Assembly: GCA_947034895.1 (NCBI GenBank)
Contig: OX344764.1
Span: 51,007,348-51,071,347, forward strand
Direction of reading: 5' to 3'
Source: Rhytidiadelphus loreus
Lineage: Eukaryota > Streptophyta > Bryopsida > Hypnales > Hylocomiaceae
Length of the DNA stretch: 64,000 bases
Notes under the pieces: model-generated
Databases searched by the model: none
Seen by the model: only the letters and a program-made list of their open reading frames with translations
What the model was told of the DNA's origin: nothing
Part shown: one piece after another, positions 1-10,015 of the stretch
How the letters are laid out: every line of letters starts with the position of its first letter
Numbering within the stretch: position 1 is the stretch's first letter
Made by a program: the position numbers and the translations under genes

Positions 1-1128
1 CCTTCTCCTTGAAACTAGAAATTGGGCCTAGAAACTTCGTTGCCATGTACTTTACGTAATGTCCAAAAATAGAAAAAGGGCATGAAATATGTAGGATTCA
101 CAAATGAAAAGGATTATTTTGTAGGAAATTATGCCGTCCCAATTTCACCTAAACCACTACTAACTTTTTTAGTACATGTGTTGCATGAGGTGGAGCTTGT
201 GTGAAGAGGTATACTATTAAATAGAAGAAATAAGAAACTAAATTTTAAAACGTTTTTAAAACTCACTTTAGTTAAGATTTAAGATTTATTAACAGTCATG
301 TAAAATTTCGAATCTAGTTTAATATGCTATACCCTAAACAAATAGTATAAAAATAGCCTTTGACTATAGAAGAACATTCAAAACTTTCTATTGAATGTGA
401 ATTCATTATTTTGGTATTTTTGATGATTTGAATATTGAATTCCATTGAATGAAGTTACACTTCAAGTTCTGTAGCAAAGTTATTGAACAATCACATTCTA
501 TATCTTTTTAGTTAGTGCAAAGTTATAGTTGTGAAAATATGTTATTATTTTCAGTTCTTCTACAATATTACCATTCTACCATTCTCCTATTCTTTTAGCC
601 TATTCATACAAAATGTTGATGTGGACATAGTATATATCACTTAAACTTTCAACGAATATAATATAATAGGGTTCTAAATTTCATGAAGTGTAACTGTTTG
701 AAAACAATTATATACTCCATGATAATAATTTTGCCAATTTTGATTAAGCACGCAAAGAACTACTTCATGTTTTCATTTCACATACATTATTTTATTGTTT
801 AGCCGTTTAACATTGAGACGGACGGTTTGCATCTAACGAATGACCCCGAATTCTCTTGTGTAATTATGACCAAAATCACACTATTCATCTTCGGAATTAG
901 GTATAGAAGGATAAATCTTCTACTGTTACTAGATTCCAAATGAATATTTATGATTTTTTAACTAGATTATGTCACATGATTCCCAAAAGGCTGATTTCGA
1001 TGGACACGTGACAAACCCGATGTTTATGGATTAGAAACTTGCATCCGTAAATAATATGCCTTCCTGAGTAACTTGCCTTTTAAACCTAGTTTATTCAGGA
1101 ACTTTTATCAGGAATTTGCATGCAAACC
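1..1128. other. AT-rich spacer, no gene seen
   Basis: No convincing coding region, RNA gene or ordered repeat was seen. The stretch is AT-rich with stop codons in all frames. Confidence 0.6.
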
Positions 1129-1455
1129 TCCATTGCGACCATCCATTCCTAAGCTGCATTCCAAACTTGCATTTCGAACCCGTATTTTGAATTAGAATCC
1201 CAAAACAACATTAAGAAATTGTACCGGTTTCCGAACTTACTTTTATAACTTGCATTAACGACTTTGCATCCCAAACTTACTTTACAAGTCGATTCCGAAC
1301 CTGCATTCCAAACTTGCCTTGTTGGCTTGGCATCCCACACCTAAATCCCGAACCTACAACCCGAGACTATGTCCCAAACCTGCATTTTAGGCTCGGCATC
1401 GCACACGATTATCCCGAACCTACAACCCGATCGATGTCCCGAACCTGAAATGGCG
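1129..1455. repeat. Degenerate ~13-bp tandem repeat
   Basis: About 25 back-to-back units of 12-14 bases follow a loose consensus CATCCCGAACCTG (variants such as CATTCCAAACTTG and ATCCCGAACCTAC). The array lies directly upstream of the GC-rich minisatellite. Short open frames across it are repeat-derived and show no protein family. Confidence 0.6.
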
Positions 1456-1489
1456 GCTCGGCAGTGGTTCGGTCGTTCATCTCCCTCCG

Positions 1490-1775
1490 TCAGTCTCGCG
1501 CTTCCTCTGCTGGTGTGTGCGCGCCCGATTCTCTGCTGGTGTGTGCAGTCGCGCGATTCTGTGTGCGCGCCCGATTCTCTACTGCGATTCCGAGGTGGTG
1601 TGTGCGCGCCCGATTCCTGTGCTGCATGTGTGCGCGATTCCGAGCTCGTGTGTGCAGCCGCGCGATTCCTCTGCTGGTGTGTGCGCGCCCGATTCCTCTG
1701 CTGCAGTGTGCGCGATTCCGAGCTGGTGTGTGCGCGCCCGATTGCTCGGCTGGTGTGTGCGCGCCGTAAGTATTT
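1490..1775. repeat. GC-rich minisatellite, alternating TG/CG tracts
   Basis: Imperfect copies of a ~25-35 base unit containing GTGTGCGCGCCCGATTC followed by CTCTGCTGG or CCGAGCTGG. The TGTGTGCGCGC runs alternate purine and pyrimidine, a sequence type that can adopt Z-DNA. Composition contrasts sharply with the flanking AT-rich DNA, so this may be a CpG-rich promoter or leader region for the locus downstream (inference). Long open frames on both strands here are by-products of the repeat. Confidence 0.55.
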
Positions 1776-2419
1776 TTCTGTGCCCTTTCCTGCTGGTGTG
1801 TGCGAGGGGTTCTGTTTTTTTTCCCTGCTGCTGTGTCGGAGCGCGCTTCCGTTCTTTTCCTGTTGGTGTTCCCGAGCGTGCTTACTTCCTGCTGCTGTGT
1901 GCGTCGCCATCTCTGTCGGCTGTGGTGATCTCGCGGGAATGCGGTGTGTGCACTTTTCTGTTGATTTCCGTGAGTTGGATAGAAGATCACCGTCAAACAC
2001 CAAGCGTGTCTGAATCAACTGCTGTGTATGCCTCTCTCAATGTATTTGATTTTGTAGTGACTAAGTTCAGCTTGTCCCTGTTTGCATGACTGCGATTTCA
2101 GCGTTTTCGTGATTGGTTTGGGTTCTGATTCTTGGGCTGGAAAAGTTAATCATAGAAGGTGTTTAATGGTTGTGGGTTCTGCAGATAAGAACGAATGTAC
2201 ATACTTCTGTAAATCAGTAGCTGTTGAGGGATTAGTAGTTTTTTGCAAATCGGTAGCTGCGGCTGAAGTATTCTTCCGCTGGTCTCCTTCGGGTGGAGCC
2301 GAGTTCGACCTTCTCCAACGTGATCTCCCTGATCTGCCTGAGTCGCAAAGTTGCAGGGATCCGGTTTTGTTTTCTTCAATTTTTGAGCGCAATCGTTCTG
2401 CCTCTGCATTCTTGAGCAG

Positions 2420-2482
2420 TGGAGGAGACGACGCCAACAGCAAATCGACGCCAACAGCAAGTCGACGCCAACAGCAAGTGCA
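2420..2482 (+). other. Possible 5' non-coding exon with 17-bp tandem repeat
   Basis: Three copies of GACGCCAACAGCAARTC lie at about 2430-2480 and end in CAG followed by GTATGG, a good splice donor at 2483. The next acceptor-like site is CAGCAG just before the ATG at 3631. This could be the leader exon of the ParB/methylase-like gene; no transcript evidence is available. Confidence 0.3.
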
Positions 2483-3628
2483 GGTATGGTTCTTTTCATT
2501 TCATTTTATTCTACTTGTTTGGAGATGAACACTTTGAGTTTTCAGGCGGGGTTTTGGCCAATGTCCATGGCCGGATTTTGCGTTCACTGTCATTTTATGT
2601 TTTCCAATTATTATGTGAGTTACTTTTTCTCTCAAATTTCCAGGTGCTACGGTTACAGTACTTCAGGTTTCAATTTTGTCTAGTTGAAGTATGGGAAAGT
2701 TGTGTAGAGTGAGCCCGGGAGGAACTTCTGTCGGATCAGCAACTCCATTTCGTTTTGCATTCTGTCAATTTCTGTGTGCAGGTCTGCTCATGCTTGCCGT
2801 GTAGGGTTTAGGATTTCTGTGTTGCTGTACTTCACACATTGGCAATTCAAGTGTTGAGAAGCACTGATTGTTTGCAACAAATTCAGCTTGCCTGAATTCA
2901 AATTCAATAAACATATAGGTTCAGGGTTTATGAGCTAGGGTTTACGCATCAAAGTGGATAAAGGTTTACGAGTCAAGGTTAATTAGCCTCGACACGAGGA
3001 TAAAGTTAAACGGACTGAGGAATAGACCAGCCGAACTGCCTATTCAGAAGTAGAGCTTCATACTTGATTAGCCTCGAGTCGAAGATAATGGAGATACGGG
3101 CATTGTAGATCCAATAAAACAATGAACATTGCCCAGATTACCCCGAGGACCCAAAACAACTGAAATAACAATGCACATCTGAAATTAAAATAATTAAAAC
3201 CAGAGAAGATAACTCATAATAACAAATAAATCTGAACACTTTTACCTTCGAGTCGAAGATAAAGAAATAACAATGGTCAGTCCAGGGAAAATTACACCTT
3301 CAATAGTATCAGATTCAACAAAAATCAGTACATGCAAGAATTCATGTTAATATATGATGCGATAACGTTAGAAAACAAATAGTCTCCATTGGAAAATTGA
3401 GGTCATTCAATTATTGAACTCATAATTAATAAACTCGTCTCTTACACCTAATACGATGATACGATTAATTATCTTCGACTCGAAGATAATTCTAATTTAA
3501 CTAATTACTAAAGAAACTGCCCCGCCATTCTATATCCACAGGATATGCTGACCAACAATTCACACTATCATATTACCCTCGTCTCGAAGGTAACTAACAG
3601 GCTTTCAATGTCTACAGACTTCACAGCA
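2483..3628 (+). other. Putative leader intron / 5' region with palindromes
   Basis: No protein-coding frame was seen. The stretch holds five of the locus-specific 21-bp palindromes (2983, 3068, 3242, 3469, 3573) and runs up to the start codon at 3631. Confidence 0.35.
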
Positions 3629-3630
3629 GG

Positions 3631-6600
3631 ATGGCGGAAGGAGCAAATTATGACTACTCTAGCACGCTGCCCTTCATGGAGCCTTTCCAAAACCCATTTA
3701 CAGACGGGCCCTTCATAGATGAAATGCCAGAGGCATTTGGGGACCTCTGGCAGTTCAAGCAGCATGTTGCTGCTTGGTCATTTGGCATAAACCGGTTCCA
3801 AGACTTCGTGCATCTACGGTACCGGGTCCACAACCAGCCAGACTTTTTTCCATGGCATCTGCAGGAGAAGGTCACAAACATTGAATCCGTCCGCGAGAAC
3901 TTCGTCGTGATCGTGCTGCAGGAGGCACGAGAAGACGGCAAGGACGGGGAGCACATCCATTCAATTGTGATGAACGTGAATGACATATGGGCAAAGTTTG
4001 AAATGGAGGAGTTAGAGTCATTTCTCCAAAACGCAAAATTAGACTACTTAATCAACACATTCAAAACTGCCAAATACATACCGTGGATTGAAGGCACTGC
4101 CAAAGTAAACTGCCGAAGACTCCTGAACATTTGGAAATCATTGGACAAGCATGCTCGACAGTATGTGAAGTCCCGGCCACTGATAGGCCATCAGATGAAG
4201 AAGAAGCAGAGGCCATCACTGGAGGGGCAGCCTAGTGGGTCCACTCCCCTACTGTCGGGCAGCACAGCAACCGGTCAGGGTCAAACTCGCTCAGAGCCGC
4301 GAAAACGGGCAGGAACTCAGTCCGCTGACGCAACGCAGGCAGGGGGCTCAAAATCTAAGCGACCGAGGGCAAGCCGAGCTGCCACAGTAACCGCTGCAGG
4401 AAGCTCAGGATCGGCTCTCACGAATGTCGCACTGCCAGAGGAACCCATGAGTCCGAAGGATGACGCTGACAAGTTTGGCCGCATTCAGCGAGACTTCTGG
4501 GCTATGTACAGAGGATGCTACGTCCTCGGACAAGATCCGAAAGTTGTCGACATCAAGCAGTGTATACCTGCAAGAGACGACTATGTCATCCGGGGTATGG
4601 AAGACCGTATCCTAGAATCGGTGAAGCGCAACCTCATTGCGCTAGGCCACATTCGGGAGCGCCAACGACTGTGTCTGACTCCTATCGACAAACGCAACAA
4701 TCTCCTGAAGGAGCCTCCCAGGAAATGGGAGGATATAAAGGATGGGAAGTTCATGATAATCAATGGTCAACATAGTGTCCAAGCATCCAAGGACTTGCAG
4801 AGAGAGAAGTGTTGTGAGCAACGTCGAGTTGAACTCAAGACCTGGGAGGCGTACATTGTTTGGACCCTTGATACATCGAAATTGGTGAATATATCAGAGT
4901 TTTACAACTCGACTAATCACCTAGACCACGCCCAACCAACATGGGGGAGCCAGATTATAAGCTTCCGCAACGTATGGATCAACTGCCTCCGACCGACTCT
5001 AATCGCCGATGAGCTGGTGAAGCGGAGAAACGCGTCCATCCTTAGCGAAGGGCAATGGAAGGTGATTTCTCCTCCTGACCTGTTTCCCTCGTCTCGAAGA
5101 TAAATTTCTCAGTTCATGGTTCGGCAGTTCAGTAATTTTCTGATTCATTATTGTTTCACTACTACTTCGTCTTTCTATAAATGTGTACTTGTTGTATTAT
5201 CTTCGAGACGAAGATAACTGCTGAAGAACTCGGTGTTCACACAATGTATGTCCACTGTACTGCAGAGTTTCACTAATGCGGTAGTAAAACGATTCCAAAA
5301 TATCAATCCCGAGAAAGAAGGCAAAAATATAAAACATGCCGGTGATCTCAAGAGCGAGATCAAGATTATCACTCTACGTGATGATATCTGGAGGCTCTGG
5401 AAAGAGTTCCTCACGAAGTACCCAGAGGGCTATCTCGTGGAGCCCGTCTCCCGACAGCTCTTCCGGGATTTGGATGACTTCAGCCGGAAGTCATTCTTCT
5501 TGAAGAGAGAGTTCTTCAAACATTTGGGCCACTTCACAGATTGTGATCTCGAGACTTTTGCAAAGCACCTCCTCAATCTAACCGAAGATCGTAGACTGAA
5601 GCACCCAAAGGTGTCCGTCAGCAAGACAAAATATCTTGTGCCGGACAACCAAACAGCGCAGGACTGGGTGGAGCGTAGGAAGAAAAAGAAGATCATCTAT
5701 GAAGAGTTGATGACAATAAAGCCCAGTCTGAAACTGCGAGATGAGAACAACGACACTGACCTGACCGTCTGGAGGTCGTGGAAGAAGAGGCACAGCTTCT
5801 CGTCGTCGACGTGGGATTTTCTCCTCTCCTACCCAAAGCCGTCATACTTCAGTAAACGGCTTACAAACGATGAAAAGTTGAAACGGGCCAAGGATCTTGG
5901 GGAAAAATTTGCGGACGAGGCAACAATGTTTCAGAGGTTTATGAAGTCGAAGTATCGGCTTCAAAAACAATGTGGAGGTTTCGAGTTCAGGGGCCTGGAC
6001 GCGAAGTCCAGAGTTCTGGTAACAACTGGAATGTACCAGTACATCAGTCGACCCCTTCCATTTGCTCTTCTTGACGTCCGGTACATGAACAGACCCGCCA
6101 TCCCTGATAACACATCCAATCTGGACCCGTTCCTTGAATACGTGGCCACCAGCCTGGAACCCCAGGCAACTGACGCAAGTGTCTGGCTTTGGATCCTCGG
6201 TGGAGACGAGGACTTCAACTCGGCATACAAATTCGCGACTGTCGACATGCCGAATTTCGACATCGTGAAGTCTGTATACATCGCTTCCCACGCGGAGCGA
6301 TTGGACAGTGTGTCCAATCGGTTTAAAACCGCTCCTGACGTGCGTATGCTCTTCCTCTTCAAGAGAGGTGACATGCATGCCAACGAAGTGCGGGACAGAG
6401 TAAAGGCAGAATACTGTCCTGCCGAAATTTTGTATTACCAAGAAAGTAAGTACAACAACGAGGCAAAGTGGAGGATATATGCCTACGAACTCCGAATGGA
6501 GTTCTATTTTGAGATGCTCCAATACTTCGCAATTCGTGAGGAAAACGTCTTGGGAATTTTTGCTGGAGCGAAGATTGCGTTGGCCGCCAAGGTGAGATTA

Positions 6601-8597
6601 TCCTCGAGTCGAGGATACTGCCTGCTGTCTTCTACCTGCATTCTTATTTCATTATTTTCATGTGGAGGCATTCGATTACCTTCGATTCGAGGTTAATTGC
6701 CCTCGTGAATCATGTTTAAATGTTTGTGTGTGTTGCTGTCCATAATCTGATATTCCTATGTCTCCCGTTCACATGTCAATGCTTATAGCGGTACGGAGGT
6801 CCACAGTTTACCTTCGAGTCGAAGGTAAATTTAGGCTTGCTTTGAATTCTTACATTTGCATATCAATCTTTTGTTCTCAGATGTTCGGGACATACTACTA
6901 CGGCCTAGTCGATACGGACATGGGCACGGTGCACCGTGCCATGACAAAATCGGCAGAGTACTTGGACATGAATGATTTCTTGCATTCAAATTCACCGTAC
7001 TCAGTCAAGTACTTGAGGCCATTGTACATCGATGCGCCAGTACTGACATCTGTCTCTCCGCCCTCGGAAGAGGATCTACAGTCTCCTTATTCTAGTAGTG
7101 ATGAGACTAGTACTGCATCTGAGGGGGGAGGGTCTGGAAGTGGAGACGAGGGAGATAAGTCAGGGAGTGGGGATGGCATCGACGTTTCTAGTTCCGAACC
7201 AGCTGACTCAACGAGGGACTCATCACCTCCTCCTGACGCTACGGACGCGGGAAGGGATGACGTCTCTCCCCCTGAAGAACATAGGGACGCCGGTGCTGGC
7301 ATCGGAGGCCTTGACGAGTATGGCACCAACGCCGATGCCATGGTGCGTTGGGAAGCTCAGCCTCGACTGGATGGTGAAGTGCCCAACCATGTAGTCGAAG
7401 ATGTCGAGACAGACACGGAGTTCCAAGAGCAGCAACACCTGGAGCGCTTGCGCGAGAGCCAGAAGTTGGAGAAGAAGTCTGCTTCGATGACCTCTAGAGG
7501 CGCCGAGGGCCACAGTCGTGAGGGGCGCGAGGGCGGCAGAAAGCTGAAATCCAAAGTGGAGCGTGTTGTGGAAAATCTCAGCGACATCGACACTGACACG
7601 CTCCCGCAGTCGTCGGATTTCGATGACAGCGACAGCGACGACGGCAAAATCCCCGACGTCCCTCCTACTCCCATCCCCGGAAAGATTCAGACTGGGTGGT
7701 GGCAGGCGATGGTCGAGAGGAAGGCGAAGAAGGCAGCGAAGAGGATGGCAATGCAAGAAGAGCTTGACAAAAGGGACAAACAAATCGCAGACGCTCTCCT
7801 CGCCAGCAAGGAATCGGAGGCGAAGAGTCAGGCCACAACAGAACGGCTGGAAGTTCTGGAAAAACAAATGCACGACTTTTTTGCTTTAAAGGAATCCCAG
7901 TCAGTTCCTGTTCCAAGCCTGCCACCCTCCGAGTCTGCCCTAAACCCCCCTCCCTCCACACCCGGTCTGTCGCAGGAGGCCCGTGAACTGGTCTCTGGGC
8001 TGGCGGATACTCGACTCGAGGATACACCTGCCGAGAATGCGCCACCTGAGCAGACAGGTCATGGAGTCGATCCAGGGAGTCGTCCTGTTCCTTCTCCCAC
8101 ATCCCCTGGTAATGTTGCTGGGATTTATCCTCGACTCGAGGATAAATCTGAAGTGGGTCCTTCGCTTCCCCAAGATGATAGGGTTGGTGATGCTTCTGTG
8201 GATGCTCCACAATGCACACCGTCCAGGCAGGTGATAGAGGAGACAGCTACTCCAGGTGTACCCGAGCAGGAACAAGTCGACTATGGCGACTACGACGACT
8301 TCCTGCAGGATAACACTGTCGACGGGGGCGAAGAAATGCCTTCTGAGGCACCATCTCAGGAAGGAGGAGATGAGCAGCCTGCCGAATCGGTTGAGGTATG
8401 CTCTACTGATTCCTATTGACTTTCTCTCCCTCTGTACATAGTCTGCGTCGAAGTCACCTCTTCGTTGTCGATCTCATAGTCTCCGCATTCTGATATGATT
8501 ATCTTCGACTCGAGGGTAAATTTAAGAGATGTGGGTGAGTCGCTCTTCTTGTCACTTATACTGTATGCATTTTGCTTGACAGGACGGTCCTCTTTGA
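3631..8597 (+). CDS. ParB/Srx-like plus degenerate amino-methyltransferase fusion protein
   Basis: Four exons: 3631-5061, 5266-6591, 6881-8395, 8583-8597. All junctions are GT-AG and phase 0, giving about 1,428 residues. Residues ~290-470 resemble a ParB/Srx domain, with NGQHS at 378-382 in the place of the family's GxHR-type motif. Residues ~700-950 have the order of beta-group N4/N6 amino-methyltransferases. The DPPY position reads DVRY (747-750). The late SAM-binding FxGxG reads FAGAK (909-913). The helix after FAGAK continues across the second intron (IALAAK joined to MFGTYYYGLVDTD), which confirms that splice. Loss of both prolines and the second glycine suggests a binding rather than catalytic protein. 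The tail is acidic and disordered, with a coiled coil at ~1192-1258. ParB-methylase fusions are known in phages and bacteria; a nuclear plant copy is unusual. Function is unknown; the role as a binder of the local palindromes is inference. Confidence 0.7.
5062..5265 (+). other. Intron 1 of ParB/methylase-like gene
   Basis: The donor is AAG/GTGATT and the acceptor is CTGCAG/AGTTTC, phase 0. Two 21-bp palindromes sit inside (5083 and 5197). If unspliced, the reading frame ends at the palindrome at 5083, whose last bases supply a TAA stop. Confidence 0.65.
6592..6880 (+). other. Intron 2 of ParB/methylase-like gene
   Basis: The donor is AAG/GTGAGA and the acceptor is TTCTCAG/ATGTTC, phase 0. 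It splits the methylase fold just after the FAGAK motif. Three palindromes (6598, 6676, 6808) lie inside. Confidence 0.75.
8396..8582 (+). other. Intron 3 of ParB/methylase-like gene
   Basis: The donor is GAG/GTATGC and the acceptor is TTGACAG/GACGGT, phase 0. One palindrome (8499) lies inside. The exon that follows codes only DGPL before a stop, so it may be one of several alternative last exons. Confidence 0.5.
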
Positions 8598-8726
8598 TTG
8601 TTTGGCGTTGAAATCCTGACGAAGTCGTCTTCACAATGCCCCGTGTAGAGTAGTGTAGCATAGCAATCACTTGTGATGTTTTCCGGCCTTAGATGAGGGT
8701 GGCATCGTCAATATGTACTCTGTAAT

Positions 8727-8753
8727 ATTTGTAAATAAATATGTATGCGATTC
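8727..8753 (+). terminator. Polyadenylation region, first copy
   Basis: Contains AAATAAATATGTATG about 135 bases after the stop at 8597. The 27-base block recurs with one change at 9873-9899, after the phosphatase-like frame, so both are probably 3' ends. Confidence 0.5.
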
Positions 8754-8808
8754 AGTTTCCATACGCGTCAATCTAATTGCATTTTCCTGACAATGTTATG
8801 TTGCTCAG

Positions 8809-8937
8809 CCAAACATTCCTAGAAGTTTGCACCGCCCGATGGCAATGAAAGCTTTTCCTAAGGGGAGCAAGCAGTCGATTAGTGGATTTCAGTGCTCCTT
8901 CCCATTGTCTGGCTCACTTGATTCTGCATTCAAACAG
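8809..8937 (+). CDS. Possible internal coding exon (43 codons)
   Basis: The exon is bounded by GTTGCTCAG before 8809 and CAG/GTAACT after 8937. It is open and phase 0 at both ends, matching the phase of the preceding and following exons. It could link the third exon of the ParB/methylase-like gene to the exon at 10016. No family was recognised. The gap to the next acceptor at 8971 is only 34 bases, too short for a normal plant intron, so a join to 10016 is more likely than one to 8972. Confidence 0.35.
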
Positions 8938-8971
8938 GTAACTCCATTTCTATGTTGTCTGATTTAATCAG

Positions 8972-9730
8972 GTAGGGTCTAAGGGAACCGGAGAGCTCGT
9001 GCCGCGGAATATCTCGCCGGTAGTGCCTGACCGGAGGAGGTGGCTGAATATAGTGTTCGACTTAAACGGAGTCCTGTGCCACTGCGAGCCCAAATCTTAC
9101 TGTAGGAGATTTAAGCCGTATAGTGTCGAACAAAATAATCTATGCCACTTGAACCCCACCCTCGTAGGCCCCAAGGCGGTATTCGCCAGGCAAAATCTGC
9201 GCGACTTCCTGCATGAGGTCTCGGAGATCACGGCGAGGGTCGTTGTCTGGTCCTCCATGAAGCACTCCACTACGGAGATGGTGGTGGAGCACCTCTTCAA
9301 AGGGATCAGGGCCCCCTTCGAAGTTCTGGGTCAGGACCATTGCAGGAAGATTGAGACCTTCTAGGGGACTTTCCTCCACTTCAATAAGAAGCCGGTCTTT
9401 CTGAAGGTCCTGGCCGAGCAGGTGTTCACGATGGTGGGTGGGGATGAGGCCTTCACCAGAGACAACACCCTTCTCATCGACGACTCTCCCGAAAAGAGTG
9501 TCTGCAATGAGAAGGGGAATGCCATATTCCTTCGCTCCTGGCGTCATAGTCATCGGCTGGACAACTTCTTAATGGGGGAACTTTTGCCGTGGCTCGGGCG
9601 TCTGGAAATGGAGTGTGAACCCGGTCGTCTGCGGGAGTATGTACAGGTCAATCGGATAGGGGAAAGGCCGTTGGCCTATGTATCCGAGTATGTCCAAGGC
9701 ATCGTCTCGGCGATGAGAGATTCCGCATAG
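8972..9730 (+). pseudogene. FCP1/NIF-type HAD phosphatase-like frame with internal stop
   Basis: The frame is continuous from an acceptor at 8971 to the stop at 9728-9730, except for one in-frame TAG at 9362-9364. HAD motifs are visible. VFDLNGVLC starts near 9053 and holds the nucleophile Asp at 9059, but the usual second Asp of DxD is Asn. VVVWSS fills motif II. TLLIDDSPEK (Asp pair at 9479-9484) fills the acidic motif. Length and motif order fit an FCP1-like C-terminal-domain phosphatase fold. The DxN variant occurs in plant relatives and may lower or remove phosphatase activity. No ATG lies near the start, so it is probably a downstream exon rather than a free gene. The TAG makes it a likely pseudogene unless read through, edited or spliced around. 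One palindrome-bearing exon follows at 10016. Confidence 0.6.
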
Positions 9731-9872
9731 AATCTCGGCTCGCGTTTCGAACTTCCTGGGTTCGATGTAGTTATAGAGCCCGATGGACATAGGCCTTAGA
9801 CTAGTCTTCTGCCCCGACATCCAATAGTGCACATTTTGTAATTTGTGATTGTATATTCTGTACATTTGTAAA

Positions 9873-9899
9873 ATTTGTAAATAAATATGTATGCGGTTC
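9873..9899 (+). terminator. Polyadenylation region, second copy
   Basis: The 27-base block differs from 8727-8753 at one position and includes AAATAAATATGTATG. It lies ~145 bases after the phosphatase-like stop, about the same spacing as in the first copy. Confidence 0.5.
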
Positions 9900-10015
9900 G
9901 GAATTTACATTAAAAGTTGCGCGTTTCTGTCGTCTTGGATCCGCGCTCGTGTCGTCTGCTTTGGGCCTGGGGGGGGAATGTATAAGAAACTTGTAAAATT
10001 TATATCTTTTTGCAG

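Noticed and set aside
1341..2089. Long open frames on both strands in the GC-rich minisatellite
   Set aside because: They are translations of the tandem repeat in several frames at once, with no family features or start context.
5842..6522. Minus-strand frame of 226 codons inside the methylase-like exon
   Set aside because: Overlaps an exon with recognisable domain order; no family signal in the antisense frame.
7223..7873. Minus-strand frames opposite the acidic tail exon
   Set aside because: By-product of biased acidic codons; no start context or domain.
8938..8971. A 34-base intron joining 8809-8937 to 8972
   Set aside because: Phases agree, but 34 bases is below the working size of plant introns.
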